From the NCBI RefSeq assembly GCF_900086985.1, contig NZ_LT593974.1, positions 3,906,001 to 3,970,000 on the forward strand: a stretch of 64,000 nucleotides of DNA, in the 5' to 3' direction. How positions within the stretch are numbered: the first letter of the stretch is position 1; each line of letters begins with the position of its first letter. The notes under the pieces were generated by a model, which did no database searches, was not told where the DNA came from, and saw only the letters and a program-made list of their open reading frames with translations. Shown here one piece after another: positions 49,420 to 60,750 of this stretch. Position numbers and translations under genes: made by a program. Origin of the DNA: Halomonas sp. HL-93 (lineage in GTDB: Bacteria > Pseudomonadota > Gammaproteobacteria > Pseudomonadales > Halomonadaceae).

Positions 49420-50379
49420 ATGAGTGTCTCGACAAACCAATCGACACCTGATGTGTCGACCTTTCAAGGCTTGATCCTTGCGCTGCAACAGTATTGGGCA
49501 GAGCAAGGCTGCGTCATCCTCCAGCCGCTCGATATGGAGGTCGGCGCAGGCACTTTTCACCCCGCCACCTTCCTACGCGCTATTGGGCCGGAGACCTGGA
49601 ATGCGGCCTATGTCCAGCCTTCTCGCCGCCCGACGGATGGCCGTTACGGTGAAAACCCCAACCGACTGCAGCATTACTACCAATTCCAGGTGGTCATGAA
49701 GCCATCGCCTAGCAACCTGCAAGACCTTTACCTTGGCTCGTTAAAACGCTTAGGCCTGGACCTGCTGGTCCATGACGTGCGTTTTGTCGAAGACAATTGG
49801 GAATCTCCCACGCTTGGGGCCTGGGGGCTTGGCTGGGAAGTATGGCTCAACGGTATGGAAGTCACCCAGTTTACCTACTTTCAGCAGGCTGGCGGCATTG
49901 AATGTTATCCCGTCACGGGCGAGCTTACCTACGGCCTTGAGCGTATCGCCATGTACTTGCAAAACGTTGACAGCGTTTATGACCTTGTTTGGGCCATCGC
50001 GCCTGACGGCAGCGAAGTGAGCTACGGCGACGTTTACCTGCAAAATGAACGTGAGCAGTCCGCTTATAACTTCGAGCACGCCGATGTTGACCAGCTGTTT
50101 GGTGCCTTTGACCACCAGGAAAAAGAGTGCGGCAAATTGCTAGAAGCCAAATTACCGCTGCCCGCCTACGAACAAGTTCTGAAGGCATCGCATACGTTCA
50201 ACCTGTTAGATGCACGTCACGCTATTTCGGTCACCGAGCGCCAACGCTTTATTCTACGCGTTCGTACCATGGCAAGGAACGTCGCCACTGCTTACTTTGA
50301 TTCGCGCAAAGCTGAGGGTTTCCCCATGGCCACGGAATCACTACGCCGCGAACTATTAGCCGACCAGGGAGACGCATAA
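49420..50379 (+). CDS. glyQ: Glycyl-tRNA synthetase alpha subunit
   Basis: 319-aa subunit of the bacterial alpha2beta2 enzyme that charges tRNA-Gly. [60 protein letters not shown] and [20 protein letters not shown] are nearly invariant in the family. The start is uncertain: an ATG at 49390 would add ten residues, but the predicted promoter and family length favour 49420. The stop overlaps the glyS ATG (TAATG), so the two subunits are co-translated. Confidence 0.96.
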   Translation: MSVSTNQSTPDVSTFQGLILALQQYWAEQGCVILQPLDMEVGAGTFHPATFLRAIGPETWNAAYVQPSRRPTDGRYGENPNRLQHYYQFQVVMKPSPSNLQDLYLGSLKRLGLDLLVHDVRFVEDNWESPTLGAWGLGWEVWLNGMEVTQFTYFQQAGGIECYPVTGELTYGLERIAMYLQNVDSVYDLVWAIAPDGSEVSYGDVYLQNEREQSAYNFEHADVDQLFGAFDHQEKECGKLLEAKLPLPAYEQVLKASHTFNLLDARHAISVTERQRFILRVRTMARNVATAYFDSRKAEGFPMATESLRRELLADQGDA

Positions 50380-52445
50380 TGGCTGTTGATACGCTTCTAT
50401 TAGAACTAGGTGCGGAAGAGCTTCCGCCGACCGCACTGGATGCGCTGTCTGATGCGTTTGCGGCTGGCATCGAGAAAGGCCTACTGGAAGCCGAGATCCC
50501 CTTTCAAAAGGTTACTGCTTACGCCACCCCGCGTCGTCTGGCGGTTCAGGTCGCCGCTCTAGCCAATAAGCAGCCAGACCGTGAAGTTGAACGCCGTGGT
50601 CCGGCCCTTGCGGCGGCCTTCAAAGATGGTGTGCCCACCAAAGCAGCTGAAGGCTTTGCCCGCTCCTGCGGTGTCAGCGTCGATGAATTGATTCACCTTG
50701 AAACCGACAAAGGCACCTGGCTTGGCTACCGTGAACAGCAGCCGGGTGAGAATGTACAAGCGCTGCTACCCGACATCTTGCGCAAAGCCATCCATGGATT
50801 GCCGGTGCCTAAAAACATGCGCTGGGGTTCCTCGCGCATTGAGTTTTCACGCCCTGTGCATTGGCTTTTAGCCCTGTATGGCAACGAGGTGGTTGCTGCC
50901 GAAGCGCTTGGCTTACAAGCCAGTCGGACCACCTATGGCCATCGTTTCCACGCGCCGGATGCCATACAACTTGAGCATGCGGACGATTATCTTGACGCCC
51001 TTGAGAACGCGTTTGTACTAGCCGATCGCCAGCAGCGTCGTGAACGTATTCGTGAACAGGTGTTGGCAGAAGCCGAAGTGCAAGAAGCCAACGCTGTGAT
51101 TGACGAAGACTTACTGATCGAGGTCAGTGGCTTGGTTGAGTGGCCTGTGGCGCTAACCGGTAGCTTTGACGAGCGATTCTTGGAAGTCCCTGCAGAGTGC
51201 TTGGTCTCCTCCATGAAGGCCAATCAAAAGTATTTCCACCTGTTGGATGACCAAGGCAAGCTTAAGCCGTTGTTCATTACCATCTCCAACATCGACAGTG
51301 CAGACCCTCAACAAGTGATTTCGGGCAATGAAAAAGTTATCCGTCCGCGCCTCGCGGATGCGGCTTTTTTTTACGACACCGATCGCAAGCACAGTCTCGC
51401 CTCGCGCATCCCACAGCTGGAAAGCGTGGTATTTCAGCAACAGCTGGGGACTTTGGCTGACAAAGCGCGTCGTAACACCGCAATTGCAACCTTTATCGCC
51501 CAGCAGATTAATGGTGACGTGAACCATGCGCAACGTGCCGTAGCGCTCGCTAAGTGCGATCTGGTCACTGAGATGGTGCTCGAATTCCCTGAACTGCAGG
51601 GCATTATGGGTCGTTACTACGCCGAGCAGGACGGTGAGGCCGCAGAGGTTGCCCAAGCGTTAGAAGAGCAGTATCTGCCGCGTTATGCCAGCGATGCTAT
51701 CCCCCAGACGCCCACCGGCCAAGCCCTGGCCCTAGCCGACCGTTTAGATACGCTGGTGGGTATTTTCGGTATTGGCCAGCGCCCTACCGGCGCTAAGGAT
51801 CCTTTCGCCCTGCGTCGCGCGTCTATTGGCATGCTGAATATTCTTGTCAAAGGCAGACTAAATCTCGACCTTCGCGAACTGCTAAGTGTGGCCGCAGAGC
51901 AGCATCAAGGCTTGCCTAAGGCAGACGGGTTAGTCGAAGACGTGCTGACCTACATGCTGGACCGTTTCCGCGCCTGGGGGCAGGAAGAAGGCATCACGGC
52001 GGAAATGTACTTGGCCGTTCGTGCACGCCCAGTCAGCAAACCATTGGACTTTGCTCGCCGTCTAAGAGCCGTAAAGGCCTTCGCTCAGCGCGAGGAAGCT
52101 TCCGCGCTGGCCGCCGCCAATAAGCGTGTTTCTAATATACTCAGTAAACAGGAACATGATGGCAGCACCCAGGTTGATCAGAACCTGCTACACGAACAGG
52201 CTGAACAAGCCTTATTCAAGGCGGTGGCTGCAAGTCAACAGCATGTGGCGCCGCTGTTTGCCGCGGGCGATTACCAGCAGGCTCTGGATGCATTGGCAAC
52301 ACTGCGCGAGCCGGTGGATAGCTTTTTTGATCAGGTAATGGTCATGGCAGATGATGAAGCGGTTCGTCGTAACCGTCTCGCCCTGCTCGCCAGCCTTCAG
52401 GCGCTATTCCTTGAAGTGGCTGATATCTCTCAGCTTCCCCAATAA
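50379..52445 (+). CDS. glyS: Glycyl-tRNA synthetase beta subunit
   Basis: 688-aa beta subunit; binds tRNA-Gly and completes the active enzyme with GlyQ. LLLELGAEELPPTALDALSD is the family start; VERRGPALAAAFKDGVPTKA, ECLVSSMKANQKYFHLLD, and the HD-like segment with YAEQDGEAAEVAQALEEQY follow; an anticodon-binding DALR-like domain ends the protein. It overlaps the glyQ stop by one base and is followed by a strong terminator. Confidence 0.97.
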   Translation: MAVDTLLLELGAEELPPTALDALSDAFAAGIEKGLLEAEIPFQKVTAYATPRRLAVQVAALANKQPDREVERRGPALAAAFKDGVPTKAAEGFARSCGVSVDELIHLETDKGTWLGYREQQPGENVQALLPDILRKAIHGLPVPKNMRWGSSRIEFSRPVHWLLALYGNEVVAAEALGLQASRTTYGHRFHAPDAIQLEHADDYLDALENAFVLADRQQRRERIREQVLAEAEVQEANAVIDEDLLIEVSGLVEWPVALTGSFDERFLEVPAECLVSSMKANQKYFHLLDDQGKLKPLFITISNIDSADPQQVISGNEKVIRPRLADAAFFYDTDRKHSLASRIPQLESVVFQQQLGTLADKARRNTAIATFIAQQINGDVNHAQRAVALAKCDLVTEMVLEFPELQGIMGRYYAEQDGEAAEVAQALEEQYLPRYASDAIPQTPTGQALALADRLDTLVGIFGIGQRPTGAKDPFALRRASIGMLNILVKGRLNLDLRELLSVAAEQHQGLPKADGLVEDVLTYMLDRFRAWGQEEGITAEMYLAVRARPVSKPLDFARRLRAVKAFAQREEASALAAANKRVSNILSKQEHDGSTQVDQNLLHEQAEQALFKAVAASQQHVAPLFAAGDYQQALDALATLREPVDSFFDQVMVMADDEAVRRNRLALLASLQALFLEVADISQLPQ

Positions 52446-52482
52446 TCAGTAAAATCACTTGAAGCTCACATGAAGCACCTAG

Positions 52483-52513
52483 CCCGGCTTGCAATCAATA
52501 AGCCGGGTTTTTT
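52483..52513 (+). terminator. Rho-independent terminator after glyS
   Basis: CCCGGCTT (52483-52490) pairs with AAGCCGGG (52500-52507) around a nine-base loop, followed by six T. Confidence 0.9.
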
Positions 52514-52528
52514 ATGGTTAATAGTCAC

Positions 52529-52544
52529 TGTTTCACGTGAAACA
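52529..52544. other. parS centromere site 1
   Basis: Perfect palindrome TGTTTCACGTGAAACA, the consensus ParB-binding site. It lies in the gap between the glyS terminator and gmhB. Confidence 0.93.
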
Positions 52545-52614
52545 CCCTCGCGCTCTTGCTGCTAGCGTATTACGCTGACTCACATTCGATCTGCGCAACG
52601 TTATAAGGCCCTCT

Positions 52615-53169
52615 ATGATCAGCGCCAATCAACTGGTTATCCTCGATCGCGACGGAGTGATCAATCATGACTCAGATGCTTATATTAAGTCGCTTGAAGA
52701 GTGGATTCCCTACCCTTCATCGATCAGCGCTATCGCGCAGCTAACCAAGGCTGGTTTTACCGTAGCCGTAGCCACTAACCAATCGGGTATTGCCCGTGGC
52801 TATTATAGTGAAACAACGTTGCGTGACATACATGCTCACTTAATTGACCTTGTGGAGGCAGAAGGGGGGCATATCGCTTATATTGCCTACTGCCCGCATG
52901 GCCCAGATGACCATTGCGTTTGCCGTAAGCCACTACCGGGGCTGCTCACCCAAATTCAAGAGCAGCTAGGGATGGCAAGTTTAGAGGGCAGCTGGATGGT
53001 AGGCGATAGCCTTCGCGATCTCCAGGCGGGCGAAGCTGTAGGTTGTCGATCTGTACTGGTTAGAACCGGGAAAGGCGAGAAAACGTTGCAAAAGAATAGC
53101 GGACTTCGTAAAGCACTAATCTATCGAGATCTTGCCGATTTTACTGACTGGCTGTGCATGCAAAACTAG
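52615..53169 (+). CDS. gmhB: D-glycero-beta-D-manno-heptose-1,7-bisphosphate 7-phosphatase
   Basis: 184-aa HAD-family phosphatase that acts between the two HldE activities in ADP-heptose synthesis. LVILDRDGVINHDSDAYIKS holds the nucleophile and acid Asp; ATNQSGIARG is motif II; the zinc loop is CPHGPDDHCVCRKP (three Cys, one His); MVGDSLRDLQAGEAVGC is motif IV. It is apart from the main LPS locus but completes the heptose pathway except gmhA, which is not in this window. In Pseudomonas too gmhB lies next to glyS. Confidence 0.94.
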   Translation: MISANQLVILDRDGVINHDSDAYIKSLEEWIPYPSSISAIAQLTKAGFTVAVATNQSGIARGYYSETTLRDIHAHLIDLVEAEGGHIAYIAYCPHGPDDHCVCRKPLPGLLTQIQEQLGMASLEGSWMVGDSLRDLQAGEAVGCRSVLVRTGKGEKTLQKNSGLRKALIYRDLADFTDWLCMQN

Positions 53170-53195
53170 TTGTAGTTACTTCAGCATGAAAAAAA

Positions 53196-53230
53196 CCGCA
53201 CCGGCATTAAGGCTGGTGCGGCATTTTTTT
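53196..53230. terminator. Bidirectional terminator between gmhB and gyrB
   Basis: CCGCACCGGC (53196-53205) pairs with GCTGGTGCGG (53212-53221). A T run (53224-53230) follows on the plus strand and an A run precedes the stem, giving a T run on the minus strand, so both convergent genes are served. Confidence 0.9.
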
Positions 53231-53244
53231 ACAACTATCTGGCA

Positions 53245-53260
53245 TGTTTCACGTGAAACA
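53245..53260. other. parS centromere site 2
   Basis: TGTTTCACGTGAAACA, extended here to a 20-bp perfect palindrome with CATG at both ends. It lies between the bidirectional terminator and the gyrB stop codon. Confidence 0.93.
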
Positions 53261-53273
53261 TGTAGTCACATAC

Positions 53274-55733
<2,460 letters not shown>

Positions 55734-56837
55734 CTAACCTTCAGGCGCCAGCTTGCTCAGTCCATTGGCAACATGTTTCACGTGAAACATGCTAACCGGA
55801 GTATGAGCTTGCCATGTTTGCCTTAAAGCTCCAGGTTCGACGCTGGTTATAAATACTTGGCATTGCATATCTTCGAGTAACTGACAAAACCGTGAACGAT
55901 GCCGCTCATCAAGTTCGGCGGGTAAGTCGTCAATCAGGTAAATACAGTGTCTCTGTGATGCACTTTCCAGAAGCCGACCTTGCGCTAACTTTAACGCACT
56001 CACCACCAATTTCTGTTGGCCTCGGGAAAGTACTTCAATAGCGGGCTGCTTGTTTAGCTTAATACGTAAGTCAGCACGTTGAGGACCTTGCTGTGTAAAG
56101 CCCATTTGCTGATCTGTCGAGCGGCTAGCCTGCAGCACATCAGCTAATGCCCTTTTTTTATCCCACCCTCTCGCGTAGTGAAGCGTTAAGCCCGGCAATG
56201 GAAGCAAACGCTCAAGTGTTTCTTCAAATACAGGTAGAAACTCAGCAAACCAAGCACGCCTAAGCGCATCCATTTGCTCACCCCATGTGGCAAGCTCAAG
56301 CTCCCACACTGAAAGTTCTTGAGGTGCTATTCTACCATGCCTCAACAGTGCATTCCGATGTTTCAACGCTCGACGTGTTCGCTTCCATATTTCCAGGAAA
56401 CGATGTTTCACGTGAAACACACCCCAGTCTAGAAACTCACGACGCCCTGAGGGAGACCCTTCCAAGAGACGAAAGGCATCAGGGTTAATCAGCTGCAACG
56501 GCATTGCTTCAACTAAATCCGCAAGACGCGCATTCTTATCCCCCTTGACGCGCAGTTCTAGCTCACTAGAGCTGCGCAAACGACGCACCCCTAGGGTCAC
56601 ATCAGGGTCTCCTGCCACACGGCCGTATAGCGTTAAATGAGGCGCATCGGTTTGGATAGCATGCTTGAGCTGACGCGTTCTAAACGACCTGCCCATACCC
56701 AAAATATGGATACCTTCAAGCAGGCTTGTTTTGCCACTTCCGTTAACCCCGTTAATCACATTAATGCCGGACGACGGGGCCATATCTACTGGCATCAAGT
56801 TGCGTAGACCATCGAGATTAAGCTGGAGAAGACCCAT
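55734..56837 (-). CDS. recF: DNA recombination and repair protein RecF
   Basis: 367-aa SMC-like ATPase that loads RecA at gaps with RecO and RecR. Walker A is GVNGSGKTSLLEG (about 30-42), LSRGQQKLVVSALKLAQGRL is the ABC signature and IYLIDDLPAELDERHRSRF the Walker B. Two parS sites lie inside the frame and are both translated FHVKH: once in DWGVFHVKHRFLEIW and once in the C-terminal tail SMFHVKHVANG. It lies about 95 bp after dnaN, with a hairpin (56876-56900) in the gap. Confidence 0.97.
   Translation of the reverse strand: MGLLQLNLDGLRNLMPVDMAPSSGINVINGVNGSGKTSLLEGIHILGMGRSFRTRQLKHAIQTDAPHLTLYGRVAGDPDVTLGVRRLRSSSELELRVKGDKNARLADLVEAMPLQLINPDAFRLLEGSPSGRREFLDWGVFHVKHRFLEIWKRTRRALKHRNALLRHGRIAPQELSVWELELATWGEQMDALRRAWFAEFLPVFEETLERLLPLPGLTLHYARGWDKKRALADVLQASRSTDQQMGFTQQGPQRADLRIKLNKQPAIEVLSRGQQKLVVSALKLAQGRLLESASQRHCIYLIDDLPAELDERHRSRFCQLLEDMQCQVFITSVEPGALRQTWQAHTPVSMFHVKHVANGLSKLAPEG
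55774..55789. other. parS centromere site 3 (inside recF)
   Basis: TGTTTCACGTGAAACA, extended to a 20-bp perfect palindrome (55772-55791), within codons for the RecF C-terminal tail. Confidence 0.93.
56404..56419. other. parS centromere site 4 (inside recF)
   Basis: TGTTTCACGTGAAACA within recF codons for VFHVKH. It is the parS copy nearest oriC, about 3.2 kb from the dnaA start. Confidence 0.93.
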
Positions 56838-56931
56838 TAACCCGTCACTTATTCTGTGCGCCCTAAAAACATAGACGGCGCCTCCAAGTTAGAAGCGCCG
56901 CTATCGTTGGCCTTTGCCGTGAAATGAAGGC

Positions 56932-58035
56932 TTATAATCGCATCGGCATGACAACGTAGAGCGCATCACCACCGCCAGGCTCTTCTAAAAGCGCGCTACT
57001 ATTCGGGTCAGCAAGGGTGATCTGAACCCGATCCTCATCCAATACACCCATTACATCGACCAAATAGCCGACATTAAAGCCCACTTCCATGGCTGGACCA
57101 GAATATTCAACACCAATGTTCTCTTCCGCTTCTTCCTGCTCAGGGTTGTTGGCCATCACCTTGAGATTATTTTCTTCTAGATAGAGACGCACTCCTCGGT
57201 ACTTCTCATTTGACAGAATAGCGGTACGGGAAAGAACTTGGCGAAGTTCTGCGCGCTCGGCGATCAATACTTTATCGCCGTTGCGGGGAACCACACGCTC
57301 ATAATCAGGAAATTTTCCGTCTATCAACTTAGAGGTAAATGTGAAATCCCCCGTATGAGCACGTACATGGGTCGAACCGAGTGTCAGACTAACCGGTTCG
57401 TCACTGTCATCCAGTAAGCGTGACAGCTCAAGAATCCCTTTGCGCGGCACGATGAGCTTTTGCGATTGGTCAACCGTCACGTCAACGGGGCGCGAACACA
57501 TCGCCAAACGGTGGCCATCCGTAGCGACGGTACGCAATAAATTGCTCTGTATTTCAAGGAGCATGCCATTAAGGTAATAACGCACATCCTGCTGCGCCAT
57601 TGCGAAGGATGTGGCTTCGATCAAGTGCTTTAACGTGCCTCGAGGGACGCTAAACTCCTGGCTTCCTTCAGCATCTTCAATAGATGGAAACTCGGCGGCA
57701 GGTAATGTGGAAAGCGTAAATCGGGAACGACCGCTACGCAGTACAGCCCGGCCTTCTTCTACCGCTAGCTGAATATCTGACTGATCAGGTAGCGATTTAC
57801 ATATATCCATCAGCTTACGCGCCGGCACGGTTGCCGAGCCTTCCTGATCTACCTGACTGGCGACAGTACGACCAACCAGTTCAACTTCAAGATCTGTACC
57901 GGTCAGGGCGACCTGATCGCCGTCAACCTGAATCAGTACATTAGATAAAACAGGCAACGTTTGACGACGCTCTACCACGCCTGCTACCAGCGTTAGTGGA
58001 CGTAGCAGCGCCTCTCGGGAAATCGAAAATTTCAT
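56932..58035 (-). CDS. dnaN: DNA polymerase III sliding clamp (beta subunit)
   Basis: 367-aa ring-forming processivity clamp. The N terminus MKFSISREALLRPLTLVAGV, LSNVLIQVDGDQVALTGTDL, FTFTSKLIDGKFPDYERVVP and the C-terminal ALYVVMPMRL, which forms the partner-binding pocket, are typical. GGAG five bases before 58035 selects this ATG over the TTG just upstream. A small hairpin (58061-58079, GACCTG/CAGGTC) lies between dnaA and dnaN and may lower read-through. Confidence 0.98.
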   Translation of the reverse strand: MKFSISREALLRPLTLVAGVVERRQTLPVLSNVLIQVDGDQVALTGTDLEVELVGRTVASQVDQEGSATVPARKLMDICKSLPDQSDIQLAVEEGRAVLRSGRSRFTLSTLPAAEFPSIEDAEGSQEFSVPRGTLKHLIEATSFAMAQQDVRYYLNGMLLEIQSNLLRTVATDGHRLAMCSRPVDVTVDQSQKLIVPRKGILELSRLLDDSDEPVSLTLGSTHVRAHTGDFTFTSKLIDGKFPDYERVVPRNGDKVLIAERAELRQVLSRTAILSNEKYRGVRLYLEENNLKVMANNPEQEEAEENIGVEYSGPAMEVGFNVGYLVDVMGVLDEDRVQITLADPNSSALLEEPGGGDALYVVMPMRL

Positions 58036-58090
58036 CAATACTCCGTTCTATATCCTGAAAGACCTGCTAAAGACAGGTCCGTCCTAGGGG

Positions 58091-59560
58091 TTAACTGGTC
58101 AGTAGGCGTAATAAATTTTTATAATCTTCACGAATATCCGCACTTTCTTCTTGCAAAGCCTTCACTTTACGACAGGCGTGCAGCACCGTCGTATGATCAC
58201 GCCCGCCAAACGCATCACCGATCTCGGGTAAGCTATGATTAGTCAGCTCCTTGGCAAGTGCCATGGCCACTTGACGAGGACGGGCGACCGAGCGAGAGCG
58301 ACGCTTGGACAATAAATCGGCGACCTTGATTTTGTAATATTCCGCCACCGTGCGCTGGATATTATCGACCCCTACCTGCTTGTCTTGCAGGGCCAACAGA
58401 TCCTTCAGCGACTCACGGATAAAGTCCTGGGTAATGGTCTTGCCCATGAAGTGCGAGTCAGCAATCACTTTTTTGAGCGCGCCTTCAAGCTCGCGAACAT
58501 TCGAGCGAATCTTTTGGGCAATAAAAAACGCCGCATCATGAGGCAAGTCGACTTTGGCCTGATCAGCCTTTTTCATCAAAATAGCGACCCGAGTTTCTAA
58601 TTCAGGCGGTTCAATGGCGACGGTAAGCCCCCACCCAAAGCGTGATTTGAGACGCTCTTCCACGCCACTAATTTCCTTTGGATAGCGGTCTGAGGTCAAA
58701 ATCATCTGCTGACCGCCTTCCAACAACGCATTAAATGTATGGAAAAACTCTTCTTGGGAACGCTCTTTTCCGGCAAAAAACTGAATATCATCAATAAGTA
58801 AAGCATCAACGCTGCGATAAAACCGCTTAAAATCATTAATCGCATTAAGCTGCAGCGCCTTCACCATATCGGCCACAAATCGCTCTGAGTGGAGATAAAC
58901 CACACGCGCATTTTCGCGACGCAACGCTAGCCCATTACCCACTGCGTGCATCAAGTGGGTTTTACCTAGCCCGACACCCCCATACAAAAATAGTGGATTG
59001 TAGGCGCCCCCCGGATTCTCAGAGACTTGTCGAGAAGCTGCGCGTGCGAGCTGATTGGACTTACCTTCCACAAAGGTATCGAAAGTAAAATTAGGGTTTA
59101 GTCCACTGTTATGCTTTAGGCTGCCCTCAACCTGAACTTGGCGCTCGTTGGTGCGGCGCCCGGAACCACCTTCCTCGCGCAACCTGTCAATTTCACGCTC
59201 ATCAGCAATATCACCTCGCGGCGGAGTGTGAACAGCCGCCGACGAGCGCGGTGCTGGGGAGGCAGAAACGGGATTACCCAGATCACGGGGTTGCGGGGCA
59301 GGGGTCGCGGGGCGACGACTGCCCACAGTGAGGCTAACTTTAGGGGGTTTTGAAGGGGCAAGCTCACGCATCAGCTCGCTAATCCGCTTGGCATACTTGT
59401 CACTCACCCAGTCGCGTACAAAGCGATTAGGCGCCAACAAGCGCAGCTCATTGGCCTCACTATCTTCGGCCTGCAATGGACGTATCCACGTGTTGAACTG
59501 CTGCGAACTCAGCTCGTCCTGCAGGTAATCCAGGCACTGCTGCCAAAGCGCGAGTGACAC
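58091..59560 (-). CDS. dnaA: Chromosomal replication initiator protein DnaA
   Basis: 489-aa AAA+ initiator that binds DnaA boxes in oriC. Domain I is [20 protein letters not shown], domain II a Pro/Arg/Ser-rich linker (about 85-150), domain III has Walker [17 protein letters not shown], Walker [21 protein letters not shown] and sensor regions, and domain IV the DNA-binding motif [14 protein letters not shown]. The start is GTG at 59560 after GGTGAG. It reads away from oriC and heads dnaA-dnaN-recF-gyrB. Confidence 0.99.
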   Translation of the reverse strand: MSLALWQQCLDYLQDELSSQQFNTWIRPLQAEDSEANELRLLAPNRFVRDWVSDKYAKRISELMRELAPSKPPKVSLTVGSRRPATPAPQPRDLGNPVSASPAPRSSAAVHTPPRGDIADEREIDRLREEGGSGRRTNERQVQVEGSLKHNSGLNPNFTFDTFVEGKSNQLARAASRQVSENPGGAYNPLFLYGGVGLGKTHLMHAVGNGLALRRENARVVYLHSERFVADMVKALQLNAINDFKRFYRSVDALLIDDIQFFAGKERSQEEFFHTFNALLEGGQQMILTSDRYPKEISGVEERLKSRFGWGLTVAIEPPELETRVAILMKKADQAKVDLPHDAAFFIAQKIRSNVRELEGALKKVIADSHFMGKTITQDFIRESLKDLLALQDKQVGVDNIQRTVAEYYKIKVADLLSKRRSRSVARPRQVAMALAKELTNHSLPEIGDAFGGRDHTTVLHACRKVKALQEESADIREDYKNLLRLLTS

Positions 59561-60092
59561 TCATCTCACCATCAGTTGAAAACGGCCGACCATTGTAGCG
59601 CCCAACGGCGTGGTTATCCACACGGGCGTAGGTTGATTTAACAAGCTGTGGAAAACTTTCTCATAGAGGGCAATGATAGCTGCATCATCCAATGTGACTG
59701 AGGCCCAGAACTCATCGTAATTCGACATTAATTCACAGCTAATCAACCGTTTATCATCGCCTTTTGCGCAACTTATACACAAGCAAACAATGAGTATAGC
59801 TTATTGAAATTTAGGAAAAATATAGGGTTGTTAACAAAATGTATCCCCATTATTAGCCACAACACAGGAAGTAGTTTATTTATGTCTTGTATGCCGCCTC
59901 CACGTAATTTCATATGGCTATCACCAAGCGTTGATAACTTACTTATAAGCCTTTTTTGTAAGGAAAAAATTGCACGCGACGCGGTAAGCCTCTACAATTT
60001 CCGGTCTTGAATTGAATCTCCCGGCTAGTTCCTCACTGGACCGGGCATTTTGGAATTCATTTTCCGTCCTAACCACGTGGGAATAACGAGTT
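59561..60092. other. oriC: Chromosomal origin region (oriC)
   Basis: The 532-bp gap between divergent dnaA and rpmH is the conserved oriC position in pseudomonad-type genomes. DnaA boxes: TTATCCACA at 59614-59622 (consensus) and TTATACACA at 59773-59781 (consensus). One-mismatch boxes are at 59647-59655 (minus, TTTTCCACA), 59729-59737 (TAATTCACA) and 59853-59861 (TTAGCCACA). An AT-rich stretch from about 59795 to 59965 could be the unwinding element. Reading frames across it look spurious. Confidence 0.85.
59970..59998 (+). promoter_or_regulatory. rpmH promoter
   Basis: TTGCAC (59970-59975) and TACAAT (59993-59998) with an ideal 17-bp spacer; RNA would start near 60005, about 88 nt before rpmH, at the right edge of oriC. 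Confidence 0.8.
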
Positions 60093-60227
60093 ATGAAACG
60101 CACTTTTCAACCTAGCGTTCTCAAGCGCAAGCGCGCGCATGGCTTCCGTGCTCGTATGGCAACTAAAAATGGCCGTGCCATCATTGCACGTCGCCGTGCC
60201 AAGGGCCGTAAGCGTCTGAGCGCCTGA
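60093..60227 (+). CDS. rpmH: 50S ribosomal protein L34
   Basis: 44-aa, very basic ribosomal protein starting [20 protein letters not shown] and ending GRKRLSA, an essentially invariant family sequence. It lies right of oriC and 13 bp before the rnpA start, its usual partner. It was found by eye because it is too short for common length limits. Confidence 0.99.
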   Translation: MKRTFQPSVLKRKRAHGFRARMATKNGRAIIARRRAKGRKRLSA

Positions 60228-60240
60228 TCTCGGATTGCGT

Positions 60241-60636
60241 GTGCCGCATCAAGGGTTCCCCCGGTGTTTTCGGTTACTTAATGCTGGGGATTACCGCTAC
60301 GTGTTTGAGCAAGCAGACCTCAAGGTACATGGCAAAGGGATGATGGCGCTAGCGCGCTGGAATACGGTAGGACATCCCCGCCTAGGCTTGGTGGTCAGCA
60401 AAAAAAATGTGAAGCTCGCCGTTGATCGAAATCGCTTCAAAAGACTCGTCCGCGAGTCAGTTCGGCTACGTCAAGACCAGCTTCCCGCAGTGGATATTGT
60501 GGTACTTGCTCGGCGTGGCGTTCAGGATATGGATAATGACGTATTACATCGTCAACTCCATGGCATGTGGAAACGGCTACGGCGCGACACACAGGCGGCC
60601 AACGAGCCCCCTACAGGCTCAATACGTAATACTTGA
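60241..60636 (+). CDS. rnpA: Ribonuclease P protein component
   Basis: 131-aa basic protein that works with the RNase P RNA to mature tRNA 5' ends. FPRCFRLLNAGDYRYVFEQA, RLGLVVSKKNVKLAVDRNRF with the RNR motif and KRLVRESVRLRQ are family hallmarks. The start is GTG at 60241 or TTG at 60235; no strong ribosome site separates them. The stop is 114 bp before yidC. The yidD gene that usually follows rnpA is not present. Confidence 0.95.
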   Translation: MPHQGFPRCFRLLNAGDYRYVFEQADLKVHGKGMMALARWNTVGHPRLGLVVSKKNVKLAVDRNRFKRLVRESVRLRQDQLPAVDIVVLARRGVQDMDNDVLHRQLHGMWKRLRRDTQAANEPPTGSIRNT

Positions 60637-60750
60637 TGGGCACCTCACCGCTCGACCTCGGCCTGCCGCCTGGCAGGCTTTCGTGTGTCATGGGTCGAGT
60701 AATTGATACAGCGCCATTAGCATGTTCACCACCCAGCGGGCAGAACCCTC

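Noticed and set aside
59561..59782. 73-codon frame ending directly before dnaA
   Set aside because: It covers two DnaA boxes in the oriC gap and has no clear ribosome site or known relatives; oriC function explains the sequence better.
59804..60010. 68-codon plus-strand frame in the oriC gap
   Set aside because: It crosses the AT-rich stretch and the rpmH promoter and has no ribosome site; it resembles a chance frame.
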